Shown here: positions 11,491 to 21,700 of the stretch, piece after piece | How the letters are laid out: each line of letters begins with the position of its first letter | How positions within the stretch are numbered: the stretch's first letter is position 1 | Source: Branchipolynoe longqiensis | Taxonomy: Eukaryota > Annelida > Polychaeta > Phyllodocida > Polynoidae | DNA length: 64,000 nucleotides | Direction: 5' to 3' | NCBI GenBank assembly: GCA_030323885.1 | Contig: CM059186.1 | Location: 149,952,407-150,016,406, forward strand | Translations under genes and position numbers: made by a program | The notes under the pieces: generated by a model | The model's input: the letters and a program-made list of their open reading frames with translations, nothing else | What the model was told of the DNA's origin: nothing | Databases searched by the model: none

Positions 11491-11526
11491 AACGACTTCT
11501 TGGTGTTGTTCGGTAAAGACAGGTCG

Positions 11527-11635
11527 GATAAAAATCAAGTCAGGTAAAGTTAAGTCATGTAAAGTCAGGTCGGGTAAAGTCAGGTAGTGTAAAGTCATGT
11601 GGTGTAAAGTCAAGTCGTGTAAGGTCAAGTCAACA
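11527..11635 (-). repeat. 15-bp minisatellite, inverted short arm
   Basis: Seven or so copies of the same unit read on the opposite strand (GTAAAGTCAAGTCGT). It can pair with the long arm across the 37-bp spacer. Confidence 0.93.
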
Positions 11636-12408
11636 GCACTAGTCCTTTCCCAAATGACATTATTTGCCGCTTGGCAGATGCGTGGCAACGCATCCAGTGT
11701 GTTCGCTATTTCAGCGTGAGAACCGTGTGCCGTCCGCTTGTACTTACCGCACGTCATCCTGTCTGTCCGTAGCTTAATGGGGAAGACCAATTGTCCACGA
11801 TATTTGAAGTGAAAATGAACTAAGTTGCTGTTGGCGGGCATATTAAAATGATGGATACCATAGGCTTGAGTAGGAACATGGGTTTTTAAACAATTAAATT
11901 GACATATTACATTCGTTGGTAAGGAAAGGCAAATTTCAGTTGCAGACAATAAATTATCGGGCTTCCTCATTCCACTGCTCCTTATCATATCTTACTAACT
12001 TTCTTAATAATGCCAAATCCAAGCTAGGTGGCAATATGCATACATTTGTTGGATCATTAGTTTGATTTGGTTGCATTTGAGTCCCACAGGTTCAAATCCC
12101 ACGACCTGCCATACCGGAAGTGGGTGTTGAATTTATTCTCCTACCCTGTTTTACTCAGTATTCCTTTTCATGCAGCAATGTTTAATATGTGCACTAGTTC
12201 CCAAGTTGGACAAGTACCATAAAATCGCCTGGGTTTCGAAAAGTTTTTGCTTTCATGATTATGCAGTTTCAAAAATCAGGGTCGCACCCGGAATAGTGTC
12301 GTCACCTAGGGGTTTGAATTAAAATCAATCAGCTTTAGTATTTGTGCTGCCACCTAGCGGTTTGATCGATTGCCTGCATGTGACCAGCCTGCTGTATGCA
12401 TGAGGCAG

Positions 12409-13042
12409 TTCACACAGCACAACTTTAGGCCGAACTAGATAAGGTGACCTAGATAAGGTGACCTAGATGAGGCGAACTAGGCGGGAAAGTGTGTCGTATC
12501 CACACATCCAGTGCTTGGGGCGGCTTAAGCCAGAAATTGATATCTGCACATGAGCAAGTCCATACTAACCAGCGCCACTTTCGGTTAGTCAACGTCACCA
12601 CGAGAGAGTGGGTTCGACCTAGATATGTATAGACTGAGTCGTATTGTTTTGGAACGGTCAAAACTTCTGCTGGGCAGTGAAAACCTATAAATAAATTATG
12701 AACAAAATATGTGCACAGCTAGCGGTTTCATAGACCAAATTATATAATATGAGCTTTTGATCGACCAGAAAGTCAACAAACTAAGGTCTCGACTGCGCAT
12801 GCATGTGACGTGCTTAAGCCGCCTCAAAGTAAACCGCTATCGTCCACACAAGCAAGATGGGCCGACTTAAGCTAGTTTGCTTCATATATAATACCTCGCG
12901 ACGTGGTTTACTTGAAGTGAACTAGATCAATCAACTCAGCCCTAATCCCCTTCAGTGTCGCGTCCACACGGCCAATGTGAGCCGAACTAGACAAGGTGAA
13001 CTAGTTGAGGCGACTTAACGACCGTGTGTGAACGGGGCTTTT
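12409..13042. mobile_element. probable TIR repeat / MITE
   Basis: The left part carries GTTCACACAGCACAACTTTA and repeated GGTGACCTAGAT/GGCGAACTAG motifs. The right part carries inverted and direct relatives (GTCCACACGG, GCCGAACTAGACAAGGTGAA, CCGTGTGTGAACGGGGC). The ends look like diverged inverted repeats around GTTCACACA. No coding frame. Confidence 0.45.
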
Positions 13043-13377
13043 AGCGAGGCAGACTATGTGTAGAGATCGTCTGCTTCTCAAGCGACATTGGCGTCCACCC
13101 CTAACTAAGTTAAACTCACCAAAATTACGAAGTGCTAGCTGTCGCCATCTTGTTTGGAGGTTGGACCTACTAGGATAATATCAGGATAGTGTCGTTTGGA
13201 GTGGGGAGACATTGGGTCGCAATTCTGCTGATATATCTCAATGGGTTTGATTGATTGATTGATTGATTGGTAATGATCTAATCACGTGTCGGCAGCAAAG
13301 GCCACCTTCATGTTGAAAAAGTAGAATTTATTTTGTCGCTTTGAGTCTGCAATGTCTGGCACATTTATGTTTACGGT

Positions 13378-13677
13378 GGTTGTTGGTAGTTTTACATCCA
13401 GGCAACATCTAAGGTCATATCAGGACGGGTGCTGGCAACTTTATAGTGCGGCCCCACTGGGAGACCAGCTCACCAGCACTACATGACCTGATATCCCACT
13501 CAGTCACATTATCCTGACACTGAGCTAACCAGTCCTTGTCCTATCCAGGCTGAGAAGTGAAAAGTATCAATTTTTTAGTCGTTGGTTTGACCCGACCAAG
13601 GTTCAAACCCGTGGGTTCGAATCCCATGATCTACCAAAACAGGAGACGGACACTCAACACATTCGGTCATCTTTTAT
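13378..13677 (-). mobile_element. SINE-2 copy
   Basis: Reverse-orientation SINE-2: the tail complement (GCAACATCTAAGGTCATATC) comes first, then the body, and the head at the right end (GATCTACCAAAACAGGAGAC). Confidence 0.82.
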
Positions 13678-13927
13678 CTTTACGTCAACAATTAATCAAA
13701 ATTCGGAAATGGTCCGATTTGTGTCTAACCACAGACAAATCTATCTCATGGGCAATTTTAAAGGTGGTTAAATTTGTGTCAAATGACGGCAAAATTGAAA
13801 TCCCAAGAGTTACTAAGACAGTTAAATTACAAAAGGCAGTACAGTCCAGCTGTCCTCAGGAACTGTAAAATGGGTACATGGTAAGGTATTGCATGTCATT
13901 TACACTTAAAAAATGTCCATTGGGCAG

Positions 13928-14022
13928 CTTTATAAATTTGCTGTGTGGGCAAGTCACAAGTCAGTATCTATCCTGATATTACCTTAGATGTTGCTCGGAC
14001 ACAAAACCCCAATCAGTGACCT
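13928..14022 (+). mobile_element. SINE-2 tail fragment
   Basis: Matches only the 3' part of SINE-2 (GGGCAAGTCACAAGTCAGTA, CCTGATATTACCTTAGATGTTGC, ACAAAACCCC). Confidence 0.7.
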
Positions 14023-14093
14023 GCACAGATTTTCACAGCAGAAAGAGCTCAGTTGAAAAAAAGAGCACTCCCCTAACATCTTTTAAATTGTAA

Positions 14094-15395
14094 TCCTTTT
14101 GCCTAAAAGTAGGTACTCCAAAGTGATTTCTATTTTCAACAGGTCAGTATTACATCTTATATATCTGTACAGATCTTTTAAATTGAATCTCAATGATATA
14201 AAAATCATTTAGTTCGATTGAATAGCTGCAAAGTTATGAGTGTTTAAAGATTCATTTTTTTGCCCCGATTTGTGCACATTTCCAAATTAGCCAAATCTTG
14301 GATTTTAGGGTCCCACCTGGAAGCTATTTTGCATATGATCTGTCCAATATTAAAGAATCTCATTCTCTATAGTACAAATAAGAAGCTCAATTTTTTACAG
14401 ACCATCACTGTTAGTATTCTTTCTGAAATTTCATGTCAAACTTGCTAAATTCCTTAATTTCCAGCAAACACCAATAATAAATTCAGTAAAATATAGAAAA
14501 ATAGCATAACTCCCGTTCTAATTGTCCTATCACAGCAATCTTTATACCAAAATAACCAGAATCAAAAGCTCTACATGATGACATAATTTTCTAACTGATC
14601 AGAGAAAGAAAGACAACATTCAATTTTAGGCATCACGAGCTGACAATAAAATTAAGAAAAATAGCATAACTCCCATTCTAATTGTCCGATCACTGCACTC
14701 TTTATACCAAAGTAACCAGAATTTAAAGCTCTACATGATGACATCATTTTCTAACTCATCAGAGAAAGAAAGACAACATTCTCTTTTAAGCATCGCGAGC
14801 TGACAATAGCCAAATTCTTGCAGCAGTCACTTCTCAGACCATGCTTGATGCGCATGATATAAATCTCAACCAAATATTGTTCTGGTTAGGTAGAGGAATG
14901 GTAGCTTTCTGATGATATAATTTTCAAAACGATCCTGATCAATTTTCAAGGAGGATTAATGTCTTAATGTTTTCACTCCTTCAGTTCAATCAAATTTCCC
15001 ACTCAGAAACACTCATGCTTGATATGCTAATGAAGCCTAGATTCTTCTCTATCTTTTATTGGTGGTTATTTTTAGCTCAGGTCAATGTACTCACCAAGCC
15101 ATCAAGTTTAGGGAAGGGAGTAGCTCAGACTGGATGAAAACAAAATCGGCGAGCATGCTCAGAGCTGCCGATGGTACCCGCCAACAAGTGTCCATTGACT
15201 GTGATTTATTTCATAATGATAATTAAAAATCAGACAGCCTAAAAGACAAAAGAACAAGCTTTAATTTGATATAATTTTGATTTCAAACCAAGCAGAATTA
15301 GTGGAGATTCAAGTCTTTTTAAAAGGGTTAAAATAGGTCAAATTTCGCGCTGTGGACACCGTATACGCCGACTTTGGAGTACCTACTAAAAGGGC
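14094..15395. mobile_element. 1.3-kb non-coding TIR element
   Basis: The left end has AAAAGTAGGTACTCCAAAGT. The inverted right end has TTTAGTAGGTACTCCAAAGT. The interior has no long frame and contains a 156-bp tandem duplication (about 14496-14808). It looks like a non-autonomous DNA transposon of unassigned superfamily. Confidence 0.65.
14496..14808. repeat. about 156-bp tandem duplication
   Basis: Two consecutive diverged copies of a block containing AAAAATAGCATAACTCCC, CTCTACATGATGACAT and GAGAAAGAAAGACAACATTC, inside the TIR element. Confidence 0.88.
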
Positions 15396-15429
15396 ACTTT
15401 TGATATGAAGAAGAGCAAGGTCTCAGGGT

Positions 15430-15600
15430 TTAACCCAGGCTGTCTCAAACTAACGACTTAAAATGTTATACTTTTCACTTATCGCTACTTACCCTGGTGT
15501 TTGGCATTACTGGAATAGGGAAAGCAGCAGTGGAATGAGGAAGACCAATTGTCTGCGATTGAAATTTTGGATGCTTATTCAACAAATGTAAAAATGAGAG
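15430..15600 (+). mobile_element. SINE-2 variant (alternative 3' end)
   Basis: Head and body fragment, then the 3' variant GAATGAGGAAGACCAATTGT...GATTGAAATTT shared with 16690-16860 and 25870-26060 instead of the usual SINE-2 tail. Confidence 0.6.
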
Positions 15601-16364
15601 AAAGAATTGATTAAAAAGAAATGTAATCCTTGCTTTAAATGAATCACTCATTACATGTCAGTTATTTCAACTTTGGATTCGTTTATTTTAAAAGTGCAAA
15701 TATTTACAGGTGATTATGTAACCACTTTCACAACAAGAAAAAGGTGGCATGTGTAGAGTACGTCACGCTGAATGTATAGGAAGGGGGGGGGGGGTTCTGG
15801 ATAACCAGATTGAATGATTGATTGATTGATTGATTGGTGGCAAAGGCCATATTCACAGCAAGGTGTGTTTGACCTTTAATATGTCACATTATTATTAATA
15901 TTATTATTATTATTATTCAGCTATTACTTTTACACATAACTTAAAATCTTACACAATCAATTATATGATGATGGTTAAATCTAACAATCATGAAAATTGT
16001 GGTAAAGGAAAAGAAAATCTGAGGTAATGGCACCAGGTAGAGATAGGGGTTGGAGATATTTGGATAATTACGACATAACGATTATTCTTTTTTATCTTCC
16101 TCAGATGCGATTTTTGCCAATTGGTCGTAATGCTTGCATTGCGTTTGATTCGCGGCGAAGGAGGAGTGCCCCCCCCCACCCCACCCTCTCTTCCTGCCTG
16201 CCCCGCCGCTGGGTTACGCAATGCCCCCCCCCCCCTCCCTTCTCTCCGCCGCAGGCCGCGCCCGAGGAGCGGAAGCCGAAGGGGAGGGCGGTTAAAATAA
16301 ATAAATTTAAAGTCCGATTGTTTTAAATTTCTACCATAGCTTTAAAAAAAAAATGTATATAGAT

Positions 16365-16585
16365 ATAGTGTTAAATTTGGAGTTAATTAATGCGAAAACA
16401 TACAAAAATAATGTTGGTGTGCACACTGAAATTCCAGATGCGAAATGTTTCAGCAGTGACAGATCCCATTAAACTGACTCAATATTCCGTTCTATGCAGC
16501 ATTAAATGTTTAATGAGTGCATGGGATCCAAGTTGAACAAATGTAGATTGTGGTTTCGAAAATTGTATTCTTTCACCAGCTTTAA
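16365..16585 (+). mobile_element. MITE-alpha fragment
   Basis: Contains the alpha-family core: TTGGTGTGCACACTGAAAT, CAGCAGTGACAG, CATTAAACTGACTCA, TATGCAGCATTAAATGTTTAA and the TTTCGAAAAT end block. Confidence 0.65.
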
Positions 16586-16689
16586 GCTGTCTGTTCTGCC
16601 ACAATTCAGGTATCTGTAAAACTGATACATTCAATGGGTTTTATTTGCATCTGGTAACTTTAGCTAAATAGTAAATTAAATGACAATGA

Positions 16690-16860
16690 TCAGACGGGAT
16701 GGCCGAATGAGGTGAGTGCACGCTTCGCATTTTGGCAGATCATAGGTAGCCTGGTGTTTGACATCACTATGATAGGGCAAGGAGCAGTGGAATGAGGAAG
16801 ACCAATTGTCTGTGATTGAAATTTCCCCTGCTTAATCATCTAATAATGGACAAAAACAAC
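16690..16860 (+). mobile_element. SINE-2 variant (alternative 3' end)
   Basis: Starts CAGACGGGATGGCCGAATGA. The body is shortened, and the 3' part GGAATGAGGAAGACCAATTG...TTTCCCCTGCTTAATCA matches the variant at 15430. Confidence 0.7.
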
Positions 16861-16948
16861 AAATTAAATGACAAAAGTAAAAAAAGTCAATGTTTCCCTT
16901 GAATAGTAACTTTCAACTCAAGGAACTAACAAACATCGGGTTAATCAA

Positions 16949-16974
16949 GGGTTAGGGGCTGGGGGTTGGGTGGG
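16949..16974 (+). other. G-quadruplex-forming motif
   Basis: Five G runs of at least three (GGGTTAGGGGCTGGGGGTTG then GGTGGG) with loops of 1-3 nt. This satisfies the usual G4 rule, and a second G-rich stretch follows near 16990-17020. No gene is close by. Confidence 0.6.
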
Positions 16975-17224
16975 TATGGATCTCAATAATGGATGGGGTT
17001 GGGGGTTGGGTGCTGAGGGTAATACGGGTGAGTGAACCTACTGAGTGTGCTAAATGAGGCGTGGTGGGAGGAGGGGATGATGAAAACGATAAAACTATGC
17101 GTGACGTACTTTAAGCACGGCCCCTACGAACTACATGAAAGAACACAGCGCAGTTGCTCTACTGCACAATAACAAACTGTGTTTCTAATTCCTCAAGGAT
17201 CTGTTCAAACTGTCAAATAATCAG

Positions 17225-17830
17225 GATGTCATGTGATCAGTGGCACTGTCAGGTGATCAGCGGCACTGGCACATGATCAGCGGCACTGTCACGTGATCAG
17301 CCCCAGTCACATGATCAGTGCCACTGTCACGTTATCCGCACCACTGTCACATGATCAGCGCCACTGTCATGTGATCCGCGCCACTGTCACATGATCAGCG
17401 CCACTCTCATATGATCAGCGCCACTGTCACATGATCAGCGTCACTGTCACGTTTTCAGAACCATTGTCACGTGATCAGTGTCACTGTCACATGATCAGCC
17501 CCACTGTCACATGATCAGCCCCACTGTCAAATGATCACCGCCACTGTCACATTATCAGCACCACTGTCAGGTGATCAGCGCCACTGTCACGTGATCAGCG
17601 GCACTGTCACATGATCAGTGCCACTGTCACATGATCAGCAATACTGTCACGTGATCACTGTCACTGTCACATGCTCAGCACCACTGTCACATAATTATGG
17701 TGTCACATAAGCAGCTCAACTGTCACATGATCAGCGCCACTGTCACGTGATCAGCATGACTGTCAAGTGACCAGCGCCACTGTCACGTGATTAGCACCAC
17801 GGTCACATATGCAGCATGACTACCAAATAA
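17225..17830. repeat. 20-bp satellite array
   Basis: About 30 copies of a unit near CCACTGTCACATGATCAGCG. The variable position gives CACATG or CACGTG E-box-like cores next to TGATCA. Period 20 with a few indels. Confidence 0.95.
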
Positions 17831-18316
17831 TCAGTGTTATATAATCATATGTATGTCATAGCTTTGTCATGCACATATAAGCATGTGTCATACATTCTCA
17901 TACAAATGCATGTCATACATTGCGAGATACATGTGTGTCATACATTGTCATGCACATACTGCTGTCCGTGGTTATTCCACATGAGTCTGGGAGCTGACAG
18001 AATGACACCCTGATGTCTGAAGGCATGCGTTCACACTACACCATCTATGAATTAGTGCAACGCTGTGAAACCGCTCATACAAGCTGTAAAAATGTCAACT
18101 CGGTATTGTTAACATGTAAAGAATGCTGCCTGCCAGTTAACGCACACAAATTGCAGTTTGCATTATCAAGTTGGTAGAATGAGCTTTATGCATCACAACT
18201 GCATTTAAGTGTGAACCGATGAGTGTCGTCTAGATGTGTAGTCTACTCCTCTTACTACACACACATTACGCATCAGTTAGTAACGCCTCCCAGGTCAGGT
18301 TCAGATAAGGTTCTTC
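17831..18316. other. 3' flank of gene A, no gene
   Basis: The left end has imperfect CATACATTGTCATACACAT repeats (about 17850-17960). The rest should include the 3' UTR of gene A (minus strand). I see no canonical AATAAA; GCATAAAG near 18190 (minus strand) is a possible variant poly(A) signal. Confidence 0.4.
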
Positions 18317-18778
18317 CTACGACGAAGTCTCAATGGGCGTAGTAATGGTGGGGGTGGTCGAGGTGGTGGTGGTAATGATGGTGCTGGTGTCTGCCGGGAC
18401 TTCAACGGTGGCTGGAGATGGCATGGCGCGCTTTGCAGCTGGAGAAGCAACAGTGGGTGCCTCAGCAGGGGCAGCGGCAGCAGCTGGCGTTGCAACAGCT
18501 GATTCAGACACCTTGGATATGGCAACCTTAAAGATATTGATCTTGGTGGTTAGAAGACTGGATTCCAGGTGCTCGGTCAATGCAGTGATGCTGATTAACT
18601 TCTCCTTACCATCACCACGGTCATCAAGGAATGTCAAGCATTCCACCTTCTTGCCTGGCTCGATCATGTCAGACTGCAGGGAAATGTTTCCGCCTTCTGT
18701 TGTGATGCCCCACTCCAGAGTCTTCAGTGTAGTCAGTGGCTTAACCGCCTTCAGAGTGTTTGCATTAATCAGTGCCGC
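18317..18778 (-). CDS. gene A last coding exon: final LRR and Ala/Pro/Thr tail
   Basis: 462 nt ending in TAG. Starts AALINANTLKAV, LTTLKTLEWG (last LRR), then a conserved segment with GKKVECLTFLDD, ISITALTEHL and IFKVAISKVSES. It ends in an Ala/Pro-rich and Thr-rich low-complexity tail that differs in gene B. Confidence 0.85.
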   Translation of the reverse strand, partial: AALINANTLKAVKPLTTLKTLEWGITTEGGNISLQSDMIEPGKKVECLTFLDDRGDGKEKLISITALTEHLESSLLTTKINIFKVAISKVSESAVATPAAAAAPAEAPTVASPAAKRAMPSPATVEVPADTSTIITTTTSTTPTITTPIETSS

Positions 18779-21700
18779 CTGAGTGAAAACATAACGCTGG
18801 TTAGTGTGAATAGGCACACACAACTCTAAATGCAAAACAAAATTATTACAGCTCAGACATCCTATGCATAGTCCTCTCCTCTCCACATAAAAGAAAGCTT
18901 ATTACCACCAGGATTTGTGTGTGACGTAGTCATAACATTACTCCTGCATCGTGGTTGGATAAAAGCAGTTCATTCTGCTATCAAGTGTATGTAAATAAAA
19001 CAAAAAGCACAAATCTATTCACTGATATGATCTAATTCTGTTATTTAGGACCATGAATATTCAATCGGGGGTTGAAATAATATCATTTATGAGAATAGCT
19101 TACTCAAAAAGTGAAATCCTGTCAAATTAAACCCTAAATCCTGGCGATATTAACGCCACCGCCGCATCGGCAGTGTTATGCTGTACTTTCTATCCAACCA
19201 TGATAGCCGACGAGGCACTGATCACGTGGTGCTAATCGTTTCACGCAAATCCTCAATAAAAAACCTATATAACTGTAGTGAGGTGCACTGACCTCCCCAG
19301 TTGAAATGTCACATACACAGGTCAGCATGGGTAGGTTGATTGCATTGCGAAATCTAAATAGGATAATGGTTAGACTGCTGGTCCCACAATGGCAGAAGTG
19401 TGGGTTTGAGTCCTGCTTTAGGCATACTTTTTTGCACACACAAAAAAACAGCCTTCATAACATAATTAATCATTTCTTATGCGACATAAAAAATAGGTGT
19501 CGATTGATCAAAATTGGATTTGTATTTGATAGAAACTGCCATCGACTCATTCTAAATATTTCAATTTTCAATCATTTTTTTATTTTGATAATTTTTAATT
19601 CGTCCCTCATATTTAAGCTTCTTATCCACTAATACAGATACACTAAGTTATTCTGAATTCCCTTGAATCGATGTCCCGAATTGAGAAAAGATTTTAATTC
19701 AGATTTAAATCAGATACAGATGCTCATCACTCCTTACATTATATATAGAGAGGGCCGGCTTTAAGCCAATTGACTCAATTGCTCCCAATTGGGCTCAGCG
19801 CCCATGGGTCACCACGCTAGGGTAATCTACGCAAGTAAATCATTTCACTAAAACAGACCGTAGGTGTGAACCTGGGCGCCCCACCAAAAATGTTCCCAAT
19901 TGGGAAATGCAATTCCAAAGGCCGGCCTTCAGTATATATATATACCATATTCTCAATAGATTTTCATCTGAATATTTGGAGCTCTTGTTGCCATATTCTC
20001 TCCTATTTTTTCCAATGGCATTAACAATGTGTAAACTACTATGGTTAAGTTGTTAGCGATGCAACACAAACTCACCTTATCCAGGATATCTGGCCACAGT
20101 GTGACTGATGTCAGCTTAGGGAGTTCCTTCAGGGCACCAGCCAACGTGGCATCCACTGCGTACCTGATAAGTTCCAGCTTTTCGAGTCTGTAACCACGAA
20201 ACATGCAATAGCGGGTATATAACTTACCATCTGACATTAATTAACATTGGCAGTGGAAAAGAGGGGGGCTACCATAAGGTACTGCACATCTCATACAAAG
20301 AGCCTGTTACCAAAGAAGAAGTCAGTGCAAATATCCAGCGGACAATTGGACCACAGGAAGATCTCCTGACGATCGTAAACAGATGCATACTGCAGTGGTA
20401 TGGTCGTATTTTCCGTTTATCAGGTTTTGGTCAAAACCATCTTGAAAGGCACAGTGAAAGGGGGAAGAAAACAAGGCGGACAATGGAAGAAGTGGGAAGA
20501 CACCATCAGGGAGTGGACAGGCCTGGAATTTGGCAAGTCCCAGAGGGCAGTAGAAAGCAGGGGACAATGGAGAAAATTGATTGCAAAGTCATCTGTGGTG
20601 CCCCACTGATCACAGTTAAGGGATTAATGATGATGATGATGATGATGATAATGATGATTGAAGATTTATACTGCATATCATGGATAAGTCTGAATAGACT
20701 TGTTTTCACCATTATACAGTTTGTCGATAGAAAGCCCGAGCCTACACTTTTACCGACCCAAGGGATTTTGAACCTCCCACACCGCATAGACATAGTATGA
20801 GAGCAACCAGCCTTTGATGACGCTGTAAGTTATACACAGCGGTGGAAATCCAAAGTGGCAGAGATGGGGGCATGGGGAATCGAACCACTGACCTTCAGAT
20901 TAGGAGTCCAACCTAGAAAAAAGTCACACTCTAACCACTCCGCCACAGAGAACACCACATGATGTGCAGCATACTCTGTGGAAAAGGTCTTATAGATGAT
21001 TTTGACCAACTTACTCTCTGACTTTAGTTGAAGAACTACTATTGTTGGTAGCAACTTTCTCTGCAGGATGTTCTGTAGAAAAGGTCTTAAGAGAGGATTT
21101 TCACTTGTTTCTAGCAACTCATTGTGCAGCCTGCTCTGTGGGAAATGTCTTATAGAGGATTTTCACCATCAACACACCCTCTGCTAGCAGTAGCAAGAGT
21201 AAAAGTTCACAGTGCGACATACTCTGTGGAAAGGTTGTTATAATGATGTTGTGGCTAGCAGCTCCCTGCACATGCTCTGAGAACAAGATCTATTACTTAC
21301 TTCTTGAGCTGCTTGATAGCGTTACCGACGGCTGGTTCAAGAGTGTCTCCGCCACATTCTAAACGCACTCTTCGCAGATTGGTCAGCTCAGCAAACTGCA
21401 TGTATACCTGTAAATAAAAAAGGCTTGCTTACATCAACTAAACTTTTGTAATAAATTTATCTTATTTGTAAGTTTTATCAATCTGAACTGTATGTGATGC
21501 TTACATGTTAATTAGCATAGAATGAAACTACATTCCCTTATGAATTACATTAGAGGGCCAAACATAGTCACTACTCTCCCCCTACCCCCCCCCTGCCCTT
21601 GCCCCTCCCCCCCCCCCGCCCTTGCCGCTCCCCCACCTCACCATCCCGTGGTTAGAGCTATGAACTAGTGGTCGTGACGCGGGAACCAGCAGTTAAATTT

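Larger units (their letters stand above)
10649..11712. mobile_element. foldback-like element carrying 15-bp tandem arrays
   Basis: The left end contains GCGAACACACAGGACGCGTT. The inverted right end contains GCGAACACACTGGATGCGTT. Two arrays of one 15-bp unit in opposite orientation lie between them (10855-11490 and 11527-11635). No coding capacity. The layout resembles foldback elements whose inverted repeats are built of tandem repeats. The superfamily cannot be assigned. Confidence 0.6.

Noticed and set aside
10865..11988. Several open frames of 70-167 codons with Leu-Thr-Leu-His-Asp or Lys-Val-Arg-Ser repeats
   Set aside because: They run through the 15-bp tandem arrays, whose period is a multiple of three and contains no stop in most frames.
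17225..17830. CRISPR-like array
   Set aside because: Direct tandem units without unique spacers, in a eukaryotic genome with introns.
18333..18782. 149-codon plus-strand frame
   Set aside because: Antisense of the last gene A exon; Val/Ala-rich by complement of the Thr/Ala tail.
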